DNA from: Pseudomonadales bacterium
Lineage (GTDB): Bacteria > Pseudomonadota > Gammaproteobacteria > Pseudomonadales > UBA5518
Direction of reading: 5' to 3'
Assembly (NCBI GenBank): GCA_024234165.1
Contig: JACKOP010000003.1
Location: 62,001-126,000 of the forward strand
Length of the DNA stretch: 64,000 bases
The notes beneath the pieces were generated by a model. It had not been told where the DNA came from. It worked only from the letters and a program-made list of their open reading frames with translations, and did no database searches. How positions within the stretch are numbered: position 1 is the stretch's first letter; each line of letters opens with the position of its first letter. Made by a program: the position numbers and the translations under genes. Below are positions 27,364 through 38,603 of this stretch, piece by piece.

Positions 27364-28038
27364 TTACAACAGGCCGCGCTCGGCAAATGAAAGCGCCTCA
27401 CTCTCGCCAACGACGAAGTGATCCAGCACCCGGATATCAACCACGCCAAGTGCGCCCTTCAGTCGCTGCGTCAACCGCTGATCGGCCTGCGAAGGTTCGG
27501 CGATTCCCGACGGATGATTGTGCGCAAAGATCAGCGCTGCTGCATTCAACGCCAGTGCACGCTTGACGATCTCACGCGGGTACACGCTGGCGCCGTCGAT
27601 CGTGCCGCGGAACAACTCCTCGTAACTGATCACGGTATGCTGGTTATCGAGGAACAGGCAGGCAAACACCTCGTGCGGCAGACCGCGCATCTTGAGCTGC
27701 AGGAACTGCCGGACTTCGTCCGGCGACGCCAACGCCTGCCCGCGACTGATGCGGCACAGCAGGTAACGCCGTGTCAGTTCGAGCGCCGCCTGCAACTGCA
27801 CATAGGTTGCTTCGCCAAGGCCGCGCGCCGCACAGAAGACTTCACGCTCGGCGTCGAGCAGATGACGCAGTCCTCCAAAGCAACTCAGCGAGTCGCGCGC
27901 GCGATCGACTGCGGTGCCACCCGGCAGACCGGTACGCAGCAGGATCGCCAGCAACTCGGCGTCGGAGAGCGCGTGCGCACCGTGATCGAGCAGGCGCTCA
28001 CGTGGGCGTTCGTCGATGGGCCAATTCCGGATGCTCAT
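27364..28038 (-). CDS. radC: RadC/YicR-like JAB-domain protein
   Basis: A 224-residue protein with a helix-hairpin-helix region ([14 protein letters not shown], residues 24-37) and a C-terminal JAB/MPN domain with the metal motif [14 protein letters not shown]. Once named as a DNA-repair gene, its role is doubtful; the family may have peptidase or nuclease-linked roles. The ATG at 28038 has GGAGG 6 bp upstream. It is divergent from coaBC, the same arrangement as in Pseudomonas and E. coli. Confidence 0.93.
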   Translation of the reverse strand: MSIRNWPIDERPRERLLDHGAHALSDAELLAILLRTGLPGGTAVDRARDSLSCFGGLRHLLDAEREVFCAARGLGEATYVQLQAALELTRRYLLCRISRGQALASPDEVRQFLQLKMRGLPHEVFACLFLDNQHTVISYEELFRGTIDGASVYPREIVKRALALNAAALIFAHNHPSGIAEPSQADQRLTQRLKGALGVVDIRVLDHFVVGESEALSFAERGLL

Positions 28039-28151
28039 CGCGAACCTCCCTGTCCGCGGCGAATCGGGTCGCACGACTATACTAGAATGCCGTGGCGAGG
28101 TGGAACTGCACCGTCCGTACGAATCGTCTCCGTCCCTGGACACCCCGACAC

Positions 28152-29369
28152 ATGGCACGACTCGAGCACAGAAAGATTCTCCTCGGTGTGACCGGAGGTA
28201 TTGCGGCGTACAAATCGGCCGAGCTGGTACGCCGCCTGCGCGATGCCGGCGCCGAGGTGCGCGTGGTAATGACCCCGGGCGCGAGCGCGTTCATCACACC
28301 GCTGACGATGCAGGCGCTTTCCGGCAATCCGGTGCACCGCGAACTGCTGGATGAAAATGCAGAGGCGGCGATGGGGCATATCGAACTGGCGCGCTGGGCG
28401 GAACTGGTGCTGGTCGCTCCGGCGAGCGCAGACTTCATCGCGCGCCTCGCCCATGGGCTCGCGAACGATCTGCTGAGCACGCTCTGCCTCGCGACCACGG
28501 CACCGGTGTGCGTCGCCCCGGCGATGAATCAGGCCATGTGGCGTGCCGCCGCAACACGGCACAACTGCGCCCTGCTCGCGCAACACGGCATCACGTTGCT
28601 GGGACCCGCCAGTGGTGCGCAGGCCTGTGGCGATAGCGGACCCGGACGAATGCTCGAACCGCAGGACCTGCTTGCGGCGGTGGATGCGCATTTCGGCAGC
28701 AGCCAACTCGCGGGAGTACGGGTGCTGGTCGACGCCGGCCCCACACGCGAGGCGATCGATCCGGTGCGCTACATCAGCAACAACAGCTCGGGACGCATGG
28801 GGTTCGCGCTCGCCGCTGCGGCTGCTGCTGCCGGCGCAGAGGTCACGCTGATCACCGGCCCGGTCAACCTGGCGACACCGCCAGGTGTTACTCGCGTGGA
28901 TGTCACGAGCGCACTGCAGATGCACGATGCCGTGCTCGCACAGATCGATGCGAGTGACATATTCATCGCGTGTGCTGCGGTCGCCGACTACCGACCGGCG
29001 AGCGTTGCCACCCAAAAGATCAAGAAGCACGTCGCACACATGCAGATCGAACTGACCCGCAACCCCGATATCCTTGCGGCCGTGACCGCACGCGAACCAC
29101 ACCCGTTCACGGTCGGCTTCGCAGCCGAAACGAACGAAGTCCTGGAGTACGCTCGCGGCAAGCTGCAGGCCAAGCGGCTGGATCTGATCATCGCCAACGA
29201 TGTTTCGCGCACGGACATCGGCTTCGACAGCGATCACAACGAAGTCACCCTGATCGGCGCCGATGAAACCGTGGCACTCCCGCGCGGCAGCAAGATCCGG
29301 CTTGCACACGACCTGGTCGCAGCAATCGCCACACGCTACCACACGCACCGCGCGCGGGGACACGCATGA
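28152..29369 (+). CDS. coaBC: CoaBC, bifunctional phosphopantothenoylcysteine decarboxylase/synthetase
   Basis: A 405-residue flavoprotein catalysing two successive CoA steps. The CoaC half (residues 1-190) has [28 protein letters not shown] and PAMNQAMW; the CoaB half has [14 protein letters not shown], the KIKK motif and [12 protein letters not shown] candidate -10 (TATACT, 28078-28083) lies 69 bp upstream without a clear -35. Its stop overlaps the algC ATG by 4 bp. In Pseudomonas a dut gene lies between these two; here dut is missing. Confidence 0.95.
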   Translation: MARLEHRKILLGVTGGIAAYKSAELVRRLRDAGAEVRVVMTPGASAFITPLTMQALSGNPVHRELLDENAEAAMGHIELARWAELVLVAPASADFIARLAHGLANDLLSTLCLATTAPVCVAPAMNQAMWRAAATRHNCALLAQHGITLLGPASGAQACGDSGPGRMLEPQDLLAAVDAHFGSSQLAGVRVLVDAGPTREAIDPVRYISNNSSGRMGFALAAAAAAAGAEVTLITGPVNLATPPGVTRVDVTSALQMHDAVLAQIDASDIFIACAAVADYRPASVATQKIKKHVAHMQIELTRNPDILAAVTAREPHPFTVGFAAETNEVLEYARGKLQAKRLDLIIANDVSRTDIGFDSDHNEVTLIGADETVALPRGSKIRLAHDLVAAIATRYHTHRARGHA

Positions 29370-31813
29370 ATCACGCAAACCGCCCGCCGGTCGGTGCCCT
29401 CGCGACAGCCCGCAACCGCATCCTGACTGCAAGCACGCTCGGCCTCGCCGTGTTGCTTGGCGCGCTGCTCGTCTGGAACTCGTCGAGCGAGCGCCTGGCA
29501 CACGCACACTGGATCGAAGCGCAGGCCGCACAAGCGGCGCGCGCGGTCTCCGCCTACGGCGCGCTGCTGCAGGCGCAGGCACAGACACTGGCCGCGCACG
29601 GCAATCCGGACACTGCGCAGATCACCTTTCCGACACTGGAATCGTCGCAGTTCGTGCCGCTCGGCGGACTCGGCATCGCCGACCCATCGTTCGATTCCGG
29701 GCTGCTGCGCAACAACATCGAGACTCGGCTGGTCGGGCGAGCCTTCAATGGTGAAGCCGTACGCGCCGAGGCCTACCGCGACGGTGAGCGCTGGATCGTG
29801 ATCGCCGCAGCACGCCTGAGCGCGGACAGGCCCGACGCACGCGGCGTGCTGCTGCTGCGGACCGACCTCGGCATGGCCGCACGCGAACACCTCGCCTTGC
29901 ACAGCGATGCGGGTACATTCTCGCTGTGGGCACACGGCGCGGAGGACCATTACCGTTTCGTCGCACAACCAGGCGCGGGCGACGCGCCCCCGGAGGCACC
30001 AAGATACCTTGCCGAAACCGATGTGCGCCCCATCTACGCCGGCTTCGACCCGACATCATCGCTGCCATCTCGGGCAGTCTTTGCAGGCGCCATCATGCTA
30101 TCTGCAGGTCTGGCCGCCATGCTCGGGCTGGGTGCTCTGGTACTGACGGCATTTCGTCGCCTCGGCAGCACGCTCGGCGCCGACGCCAACCGCCTGCGCG
30201 ACCTGACCCTCCTCCAACGCGGCACCACCGCGACCCTGCCGCCGCTCGACGTAGCGGAACTCAAGCCGCTCGGTGAGGCACTGCTGGCGGTGGTGCGCGA
30301 GCAGGCGGGCGGCGAATCGACAGCACCGTCACTCCCACCAGGCTCCGCCGAAGCCACGATGCCGGCGGCCGACCCACTGGAAATCCTCACGGAATTCATC
30401 CCGCACGGGTCCGCAGAGGCGACACCGGCGTCGCTGCCAGCGACCGAGGTACCGGCCGAGATATTTCGCGATTACGACATCCGTGGCCAGGCAGCACTGA
30501 TTGGCTCCGAACTCGCACTTGCGATCGGACGTGCGATCGGCAGCGAGGCACTGGAGCGCGGCTGCGACGCCATCATGGTCGGCGTCGACGGTCGCGACAG
30601 CAGCCCGCGGCTACGCGAACAGCTCGTGAAGGGCTTGCTGGCGACCGGCATCGACGTCATCGATACCGGGACGGTTGCGACACCGATGCTCTATTTCGCC
30701 TGTCACCACCTGCACACGCCGAGCGGCGTGATGGTCACGGGCAGCCACAATCCCGCCGACCACAACGGCTTCAAGATCATGCTCGATGGCGAGACGCTGC
30801 GCGGGGACGCCATTGCAGCACTGCGCGAGCGGATCATCACTGGCCGTTTCCGCGAAGGGCAGGGGAGCTATCGCGTCACCGGCATCGACAGCGACTATAT
30901 CCGCGCAATCGCCGAAGACGTACTGATCGATGGTGCGCGGCGTGTCGTCATCGACTGTGGCAACGGTGCTGCTGCAGTGGTTGCCGAAGACCTGTTCCGC
31001 GAACTCGGCTGCGATGTCGTTCCGCTGCACTGCACGCTGGACGGACGCTTCCCGAACCACCATCCCGACCCGGCCGAGCCGGACAACCTGCGTGACCTGA
31101 TCGCAGCCGTCAAGGAACACGGCGCCGCGCTCGGGATCGCGTTCGACGGTGACGGTGACCGCATCGGAGTGGTCAGCGCAAGCGGAACGGTAGTGACCGC
31201 CGACCGCCTGCTGATGCTGTTCGCACGCGAACTGTTGTCACGCCACCCGGGCGCCGACGTGGTCTTCGACGTCAAATGCAGCCGCGACCTGCCCGCGATC
31301 GTGGCGCAGAACGGTGGCCGGCCGATCATGTGCCGCAGCGGGCACTCGTGGATCAAGGAAAAAATGAAGGAAACCGGCGCACTGCTCGGCGGCGAGTTCA
31401 CCGGCCACATCTGTTTCCGCGACCGCTGGTACGGATTCGACGACGCGCTGTACTGCGCCGCCCGCCTGCTCGAGATCCTGTCTGCAGAGGGACACTCGCT
31501 CGATGAACTGCTCGCGAGCCTGCCCCAAAGCGTGGCCACACCAGAACTTCGGATTCCGATCGCGGAGAATCGCAAGTTTGCCGCGATGGCGGCCGTCGAG
31601 GCAGGAATCACGCTCGAAGGCGCGCGCATCAGCCGCATCGACGGTGTGCGTGCCGAGTTTGTCGACGGCTGGGGACTGGTGCGTGCATCGAACACCTCTG
31701 CCGCGCTGATCCTGCGGTTCGAGGCGCGGGACGAAGCGGCGCTGGAGCGGATCCGGGCGGGATTCCGCAGCGAACTGTCGCGTCTGCTGCCGGAAACGAG
31801 CGGCAGTTTCTAG
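29366..31813 (+). CDS. algC: AlgC-type phosphomannomutase/phosphoglucomutase with N-terminal membrane domain
   Basis: An 815-residue fusion. Residues 1-350 hold a membrane helix (about 20-40), a periplasmic segment, a second helix (about 235-260) and a linker. Residues 355-815 are the alpha-D-phosphohexomutase: S460 in TGSHNP takes the phosphate, DGDGDR (from 594) binds magnesium, GEFTGH reads the sugar, and RASNTS binds phosphate. It interconverts 6- and 1-phosphates of mannose and glucose for LPS and exopolysaccharide. Long AlgC forms exist in Pseudomonas relatives; the role of the membrane part is unknown. It is coupled to coaBC. Confidence 0.92.
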   Translation: MNHANRPPVGALATARNRILTASTLGLAVLLGALLVWNSSSERLAHAHWIEAQAAQAARAVSAYGALLQAQAQTLAAHGNPDTAQITFPTLESSQFVPLGGLGIADPSFDSGLLRNNIETRLVGRAFNGEAVRAEAYRDGERWIVIAAARLSADRPDARGVLLLRTDLGMAAREHLALHSDAGTFSLWAHGAEDHYRFVAQPGAGDAPPEAPRYLAETDVRPIYAGFDPTSSLPSRAVFAGAIMLSAGLAAMLGLGALVLTAFRRLGSTLGADANRLRDLTLLQRGTTATLPPLDVAELKPLGEALLAVVREQAGGESTAPSLPPGSAEATMPAADPLEILTEFIPHGSAEATPASLPATEVPAEIFRDYDIRGQAALIGSELALAIGRAIGSEALERGCDAIMVGVDGRDSSPRLREQLVKGLLATGIDVIDTGTVATPMLYFACHHLHTPSGVMVTGSHNPADHNGFKIMLDGETLRGDAIAALRERIITGRFREGQGSYRVTGIDSDYIRAIAEDVLIDGARRVVIDCGNGAAAVVAEDLFRELGCDVVPLHCTLDGRFPNHHPDPAEPDNLRDLIAAVKEHGAALGIAFDGDGDRIGVVSASGTVVTADRLLMLFARELLSRHPGADVVFDVKCSRDLPAIVAQNGGRPIMCRSGHSWIKEKMKETGALLGGEFTGHICFRDRWYGFDDALYCAARLLEILSAEGHSLDELLASLPQSVATPELRIPIAENRKFAAMAAVEAGITLEGARISRIDGVRAEFVDGWGLVRASNTSAALILRFEARDEAALERIRAGFRSELSRLLPETSGSF

Positions 31814-31866
31814 CGCCTGTGCGCGCAACGCAGGTGGTGTATCCCGGCGGCGTCACAGCGTAATAA

Positions 31867-32826
<960 letters not shown>

Positions 32827-32879
32827 ACGAATCGCTAGAGTACGGCGCCGCCGGCAGGAACAGGGAACAACGCGCCCAG

Positions 32880-33464
32880 ATGAATGGCAAGACACCGCGA
32901 CGCGACGCCATCCTGCAGTCGCTGGCACACATGCTGGAAGCCACCCCCGGCGGACGCATCACGACGGCAGCGCTGGCAGCCGACGTCGGTGTTTCCGAAG
33001 CAGCTCTGTACCGTCATTTTCCCAGCAAGGCAAAGATATTCGAAGGACTCATCGAGTTCATCGAAACCACACTGTTCAGCCGTATCGGCCGGATTCGTGA
33101 GGATGAACCCGACGGTCGCGCACAATGCGAACAGATCCTGACCCTGCTGCTGACCTTCTGCGAGCGCAACCCGGGCATCACACGCCTGCTCACCGGCGAC
33201 GCCCTCACCGGCGAAACCGACCGGCTCCGCGCGCGCGTGCAGCAGCTCTTCGACCGTCTTGAAACCGAGCTTCGACAGGTGCTGCGTGACGCCGAATTGC
33301 GCGACGGATTGCGTACGGTGCTGCCGGCTGCACTCGCGGCAAACCTGCTGCTCGTGACGGCCGAGGGCCGCATCATCCAGTATGTGCGTTCGGAATTCCG
33401 GCGCTCGCCGACCGAATACTGGAACGAGCAGTGGCGCGTCCTGACCGGTGCCTTTTTTCGCTGA
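32880..33464 (+). CDS. slmA: SlmA, nucleoid occlusion factor
   Basis: A TetR-family DNA-binding protein of 194 residues. [25 protein letters not shown] is nearly the same as the E. coli SlmA helix-turn-helix, and [13 protein letters not shown] and [14 protein letters not shown] follow. SlmA binds chromosomal sites and FtsZ to prevent septum formation over the nucleoid. The ATG at 32880 matches the family start; an in-frame TTG at 32823 would overlap argB. Orthologues also lie between argB and pyrE in Pseudomonas (named ttgR-like or slmA). Confidence 0.92.
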   Translation: MNGKTPRRDAILQSLAHMLEATPGGRITTAALAADVGVSEAALYRHFPSKAKIFEGLIEFIETTLFSRIGRIREDEPDGRAQCEQILTLLLTFCERNPGITRLLTGDALTGETDRLRARVQQLFDRLETELRQVLRDAELRDGLRTVLPAALAANLLLVTAEGRIIQYVRSEFRRSPTEYWNEQWRVLTGAFFR

Positions 33465-33488
33465 GCTGACGAAGCGACACGACGGGCT

Positions 33489-34145
33489 TCAGCGCACGTC
33501 AGGACGGATCATGCGGAAACGTTCGATATCGAACTGGTAGCGCGCCTCGATCGTACTCTTGTCGGCCTCCAGCCGGGCAATCCGCGCTTCCTCCTCGGCG
33601 ATCGCAGCACGCAGCTCCTCGATATGAGCGCTGATCTTCTCCGGCACGGGTTGCCCCGACATCTCGAGTTCGGCTGCTTCTCCCTGCTCCTTCTCGAGCT
33701 GCGCCTTGAAGCCTGCGATATTGCCCTTTTGAAGATTGATGCGCACCTGGATCTCACCGCTCCGGCGTCGCTTCATGTCTTCGATATCCGCTACGGAGCT
33801 GTAACGTGCAAGCAACTTCTGGTCGTAGCGCTGCTGGCGCTCGGCTTCCTCACCGCGCAGGCGCGCCTGGATCTCCGGCCCGTTGGCGCGCATCTCGGCT
33901 TCGGTCAGCGCACGCGGTACCACCTCGATGACGCGCCCGGCACGATTCAGGACCACATAGCCCTTGTGCACAAACTCGGGCGGGATGTGATCATCGATCA
34001 CCGTAATGCTGTCGGCGTTGTCGTATTTGTAGAAGAGTTCCTCTGCCGCCACGCCGGCGCAAAGCCCGACCCCGAGCAGCAGCGACAGCACCGGCAAAGC
34101 GCTACGGCAGCGCCCGGATGGCTTGGCGTGCAGAACGACTTTCAT
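33489..34145 (-). CDS. Exported DUF4124-type protein with coiled coil
   Basis: A 218-residue protein. A signal peptide (about residues 14-34, LPVLSLLLGVGLCAGVAA) leads to a DUF4124-like segment (LFYKYDNADSITVIDDHIPPEFVHKGYVVLN), then a charged helical region (about 95-205) rich in Glu, Arg and Lys that should form a coiled coil (EELRAAIAEEEARIARLEADK). Function unknown; likely periplasmic. It lies 81 bp downstream of pyrE on the same strand, and a similar gene is beside pyrE in Pseudomonas. Confidence 0.75.
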   Translation of the reverse strand: MKVVLHAKPSGRCRSALPVLSLLLGVGLCAGVAAEELFYKYDNADSITVIDDHIPPEFVHKGYVVLNRAGRVIEVVPRALTEAEMRANGPEIQARLRGEEAERQQRYDQKLLARYSSVADIEDMKRRRSGEIQVRINLQKGNIAGFKAQLEKEQGEAAELEMSGQPVPEKISAHIEELRAAIAEEEARIARLEADKSTIEARYQFDIERFRMIRPDVR

Positions 34146-34226
34146 GCGGGCCTCAGGAACGGGAACATGCCTGGATCGAAGTCTAGCCCGGATTCAATAT
34201 CGACGCACGAGCGGGGGCCGGCACCC

Positions 34227-34892
34227 TCAGGCAGACGACGCCCCCCATTCGAGCCGGTAGGCGTGCATCGCCGGCAGGTATTCACGCAAGGCGGGGGAGT
34301 CCTCGAGATAGGCCACGATGTCGTCCAGTCGTGCAATGCTGAACACCGGCGCCCCCAGCTCACGCGCCAGCTCGGATACCGCCGAGCCGGTACCGCGTCC
34401 GCGCTCTGCCCGGTCGAGGCCGAGCACCACGCCCGCGATCTGCGCACCGGCCGTACCGATCGATTCCGCCACCGCTCGCACTGCGGTACCCGCAGTAATG
34501 ACGTCGTCGACGATCAATACGCGCCCGGCAATCGGCGCTCCGATCAAGGCTCCTCCCTCACCGTGGGTCTTGGCTTCCTTGCGGTTGAATGCGCACGGCA
34601 CGTCACGGCCCGTGTCGTTGGCGATCGCCACCGCCGTCGCGACAGCCAGCGGAATGCCCTTGTAGGCAGGCCCGAACAGCATGTCGAACTCGATGCCCGC
34701 AGCAGCGATTGCGGCCGCGTAACAGCGCCCGAGAGCTGCCAGTGCCACGCCGCCCGAGAACTCACCGGCGTTGAAGAAGTAGGGACTGCGCCGTCCCGAC
34801 TTCAGCGTGAAATCACCAAAACGCAGCGCTCTGCAGCGCAGGGCGAGCGCGATGAAATCGCGTCGATGATCGCCGATTGACGTATGTTCCAC
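34227..34892 (-). CDS. pyrE: PyrE, orotate phosphoribosyltransferase
   Basis: Pyrimidine-pathway enzyme of 221 residues that converts orotate and PRPP to [42 protein letters not shown] and the PRPP loop [13 protein letters not shown] are complete. No ATG gives the right N terminus; the GTG at 34892 does, with a GGGAA 5 bp upstream. It is divergent from the crc-like gene, the Pseudomonas arrangement, and an extended -10 lies 31 bp upstream. Confidence 0.95.
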   Translation of the reverse strand: MEHTSIGDHRRDFIALALRCRALRFGDFTLKSGRRSPYFFNAGEFSGGVALAALGRCYAAAIAAAGIEFDMLFGPAYKGIPLAVATAVAIANDTGRDVPCAFNRKEAKTHGEGGALIGAPIAGRVLIVDDVITAGTAVRAVAESIGTAGAQIAGVVLGLDRAERGRGTGSAVSELARELGAPVFSIARLDDIVAYLEDSPALREYLPAMHAYRLEWGASSA

Positions 34893-34922
34893 GCAAGTTC
34901 CCGAGCAATGAAGCGCGGAGCG

Positions 34923-34931
34923 ATTATAGCA
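34923..34931 (-). promoter_or_regulatory. Extended -10 promoter element for pyrE
   Basis: On the minus strand this reads TGCTATAAT, a perfect extended -10, 31 bp before the GTG of pyrE. TTGCCG lies 15 bp further upstream, which is short spacing, so the extended -10 probably carries recognition. Confidence 0.5.
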
Positions 34932-35039
34932 GCGCGACTCTCCCGGCAAGGGGTGTGCGAACGCCAGGCATCGCGACCCCGTGCGCGCCTCGGCGAACGG
35001 CATCATGTATGATATTCAGGTTTAAGGGATGGGAAGGCC

Positions 35040-35816
35040 ATGCGCGTCATCAGTTTCTGCGCCGACGGCATTCGCGAAGCTGCCTCGCGAGGCTTTTACG
35101 CTTGGGCTCTCGAACAGGACGCCGACGTGATCTGCGTCCAGGATCTGCGTGCTGCGGAATCCGCACTCGGGAGCGCTCTGTACAATCCGGATGGTTATTT
35201 CGCGTACTTTTTCGACGCCATCGATGCGACGACAAATGGCGTGGCCATCTACTGTCGCAAGATGCCGAAAGCCATCATGACCGGACTGGGCCTCGGTGAG
35301 GCCGACGGCGAAGGCCGCTACATGCAGGCCGATTTCGAAAACATCAGCGTCGTCAGCCTGCTGGCTCCTGCTGCCAGCCTGGATGATCCGGGATCACTCG
35401 CGCACAAATCGCGCTTTTTCGAACAACTGCGCATCCAGCTCGACAAGGTGCGCAAGAAGCGGCGCCAGTACATCCTGTGCGGCAACTGGAACATGGCGCA
35501 TGCCGCACGCGACGTCCAGGAGGCCGCACGCCACGGCGCTACGGCCGGATTCCTCGACGCCGAACGGCAGTGGCTCGATACGCTCTACGACGAGCTCGGG
35601 TACTGCGATGCATTCCGTCTGGTGAACCAGGACGAGGACGAGTTCTCGTGGTGGCCCGCCGGACGCGATGACGGGGACGGCTGGCGACTCGACCTGCAGA
35701 TCGTCTCGTCAGGGCTGCGCTCGACGATCGAGTATGGTGTGATCTACAAGGGGCAGGAATTCTCCAGCCACGCGCCGCTGGTCATGGACTACGACATCGA
35801 GTCAGAGCAGCTGTAG
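35040..35816 (+). CDS. crc: Crc-like catabolite repression protein (degenerate exonuclease III fold)
   Basis: A 258-residue protein of the exonuclease III/EEP fold. Catalytic residues of E. coli ExoIII are changed: E34 corresponds to D35 (ICVQDLR), D151 to N149 (CGNWN), and D258 to S243 (SSHAPL), while N151, D218 and H244 remain. This pattern, and segments DGYFAYFFDA, GRYMQADFENIS, FLDAERQWLD and FSWWP, match Crc of Pseudomonas. Crc helps Hfq block translation of catabolic mRNAs when preferred carbon sources are present; it has no nuclease activity. The place between pyrE and rph is the same as in Pseudomonas. Confidence 0.85.
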   Translation: MRVISFCADGIREAASRGFYAWALEQDADVICVQDLRAAESALGSALYNPDGYFAYFFDAIDATTNGVAIYCRKMPKAIMTGLGLGEADGEGRYMQADFENISVVSLLAPAASLDDPGSLAHKSRFFEQLRIQLDKVRKKRRQYILCGNWNMAHAARDVQEAARHGATAGFLDAERQWLDTLYDELGYCDAFRLVNQDEDEFSWWPAGRDDGDGWRLDLQIVSSGLRSTIEYGVIYKGQEFSSHAPLVMDYDIESEQL

Positions 35817-35865
35817 ATCCTTTTCACCGTCGCAGACGGCGTGTCCGGAGACGATGGCGGCTTGC

Positions 35866-36600
35866 CTATTTCCCGGGCAACGGCGTGCTCAGCGCCATCT
35901 TCTGCACACGTACCAGGTTTTCGGTTCCCCGGGACGCCAGTTCGAGCATCTGCTGCAGTTCGTCGCCTCGAAACGGGCGTCCCTCAGCCGTTCCCTGTAC
36001 TTCGACGAAGTCACCGTGCTCGGTCATGATCACGTTCATGTCGGTTTCCGCATTCGAATCCTCTGCGTAGTCGAGATCGAGTACCGCACGCCCACCGCAG
36101 ATGCCCACCGATACCGAAGCCACCAGGTGCCGCAGCGGATCCTCGGCGATCATGCGCTTGCGCCGCCCGACTGTCAGCGCGTCCACCAACGCCACGCAGG
36201 CACCGGTGATCGCGGCGGTGCGCGTACCACCGTCGGCCTGGATCACGTCGCAATCGACGATGATCGTGTTCTCGCCGAGCTTCGCAAGATCGAGCGCGGA
36301 ACGCAGCGAGCGGCCGATCAGGCGCTGGATCTCGACGGTTCGCCCACCCTGCTTGCCACGGGCCGACTCGCGCTCGGTGCGAGTGTTGGTGGCTCGCGGC
36401 AGCATGCCGTACTCTGCCGTAAGCCAGCCGCGACCTTCGCCACGCATGAAACGCGGCACGCCCCGCTCGACGCTGGCAGTACAGATCACGCGCGTGTCGC
36501 CGTACTCGACCAGCACCGAACCTTCTGCATGGCGCGTGAACGCGCGCGTGAAGCGTACCTGGCGAAGCTGGTCCGGACGACGTCCACTGGGTCGTTCCAT
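35866..36600 (-). CDS. rph: RNase PH
   Basis: Phosphate-dependent 3' exoribonuclease of 244 residues that trims tRNA 3' ends. The N terminus [13 protein letters not shown], the RNA-binding loop with [42 protein letters not shown] and LDLDYAEDS are all family signatures. It is full length, unlike the truncated gene of E. coli K-12. It is convergent with crc and divergent from yicC. Confidence 0.97.
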   Translation of the reverse strand: MERPSGRRPDQLRQVRFTRAFTRHAEGSVLVEYGDTRVICTASVERGVPRFMRGEGRGWLTAEYGMLPRATNTRTERESARGKQGGRTVEIQRLIGRSLRSALDLAKLGENTIIVDCDVIQADGGTRTAAITGACVALVDALTVGRRKRMIAEDPLRHLVASVSVGICGGRAVLDLDYAEDSNAETDMNVIMTEHGDFVEVQGTAEGRPFRGDELQQMLELASRGTENLVRVQKMALSTPLPGK

Positions 36601-36638
36601 GATCGGTACTCCGGAATGCTGCAGGGTCGGGGCGCGCG

Positions 36639-36644
36639 ATTATA
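36639..36644 (-). promoter_or_regulatory. Probable -10 box of the rph promoter
   Basis: The minus strand reads TATAAT followed by CGCG, 38 bp before the rph ATG. No convincing -35 was found. It is the third TATAATCGC in the window, with those before ftsY and pyrE. On the other strand TACAAT at 36685-36690 could serve yicC. Confidence 0.35.
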
Positions 36645-36715
36645 CACACGCCGCCCGGCGCATGATTTATGCGGGTGGCATGATTACAATGTGGCAAGGC
36701 CACCGGAGGCGAAGT

Positions 36716-38217
<1,502 letters not shown>

Positions 38218-38224
38218 GAGACTC

Positions 38225-38233
38225 TGCTAGAAT
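38225..38233 (+). promoter_or_regulatory. Extended -10 promoter element for rpoZ
   Basis: TGCTAGAAT, a TGn extension with five of six -10 bases, lies 57 bp before rpoZ and just after the gmk stop. No -35 is evident. It could start a transcript for rpoZ-spoT separate from gmk. Confidence 0.4.
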
Positions 38234-38290
38234 CCTCGCCCCCGCGCCGACCCGGACGCCGGCGCCCTACAGACGCTACAGGTACACCCC

Positions 38291-38548
38291 ATGGCACGTA
38301 TTACGGTAGAGGAATGCCTCGACAAGGTCGATAACCGCTTCGAACTGGTGATGCTCGCGGCAAAGCGCGCCCGCCAGCTTGCCACCGGCGGCAAGGAACC
38401 GCTGGTGCACGCAGAATCGGACAAGCCCACGGTGATCGCACTGCGCGAGATCGAGGAGGGGCTGATCGGGCCCGAGATCTTCGAGGAAAGGATCGAACCC
38501 TCTTTCGAAGAACTGCTCGAAGCGCAGGTCGACGCGGCCAACCTGTGA
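38291..38548 (+). CDS. rpoZ: RNA polymerase omega subunit
   Basis: An 85-residue subunit that helps assemble RNA polymerase and forms part of a ppGpp site. [28 protein letters not shown], followed by [13 protein letters not shown], is the omega signature. It lies 55 bp before spoT, whose product makes and breaks ppGpp, so omega and its signal are encoded together. Confidence 0.97.
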   Translation: MARITVEECLDKVDNRFELVMLAAKRARQLATGGKEPLVHAESDKPTVIALREIEEGLIGPEIFEERIEPSFEELLEAQVDAANL

Positions 38549-38603
38549 CCGCCCGGGGTCATCGCCCCGCACCTCGCGTAGCCTGCCCACGCGAGTCCGT
38601 TGC

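Noticed and set aside
28077..29588. Open frame of 503 codons opposite coaBC and algC
   Set aside because: Runs through two confirmed genes and encodes no recognisable domain.
38549..38603. Hairpin after rpoZ (CGGGG...CCCCG) as an internal terminator
   Set aside because: Five-base stem without a T tract; rpoZ and spoT are more likely co-transcribed.
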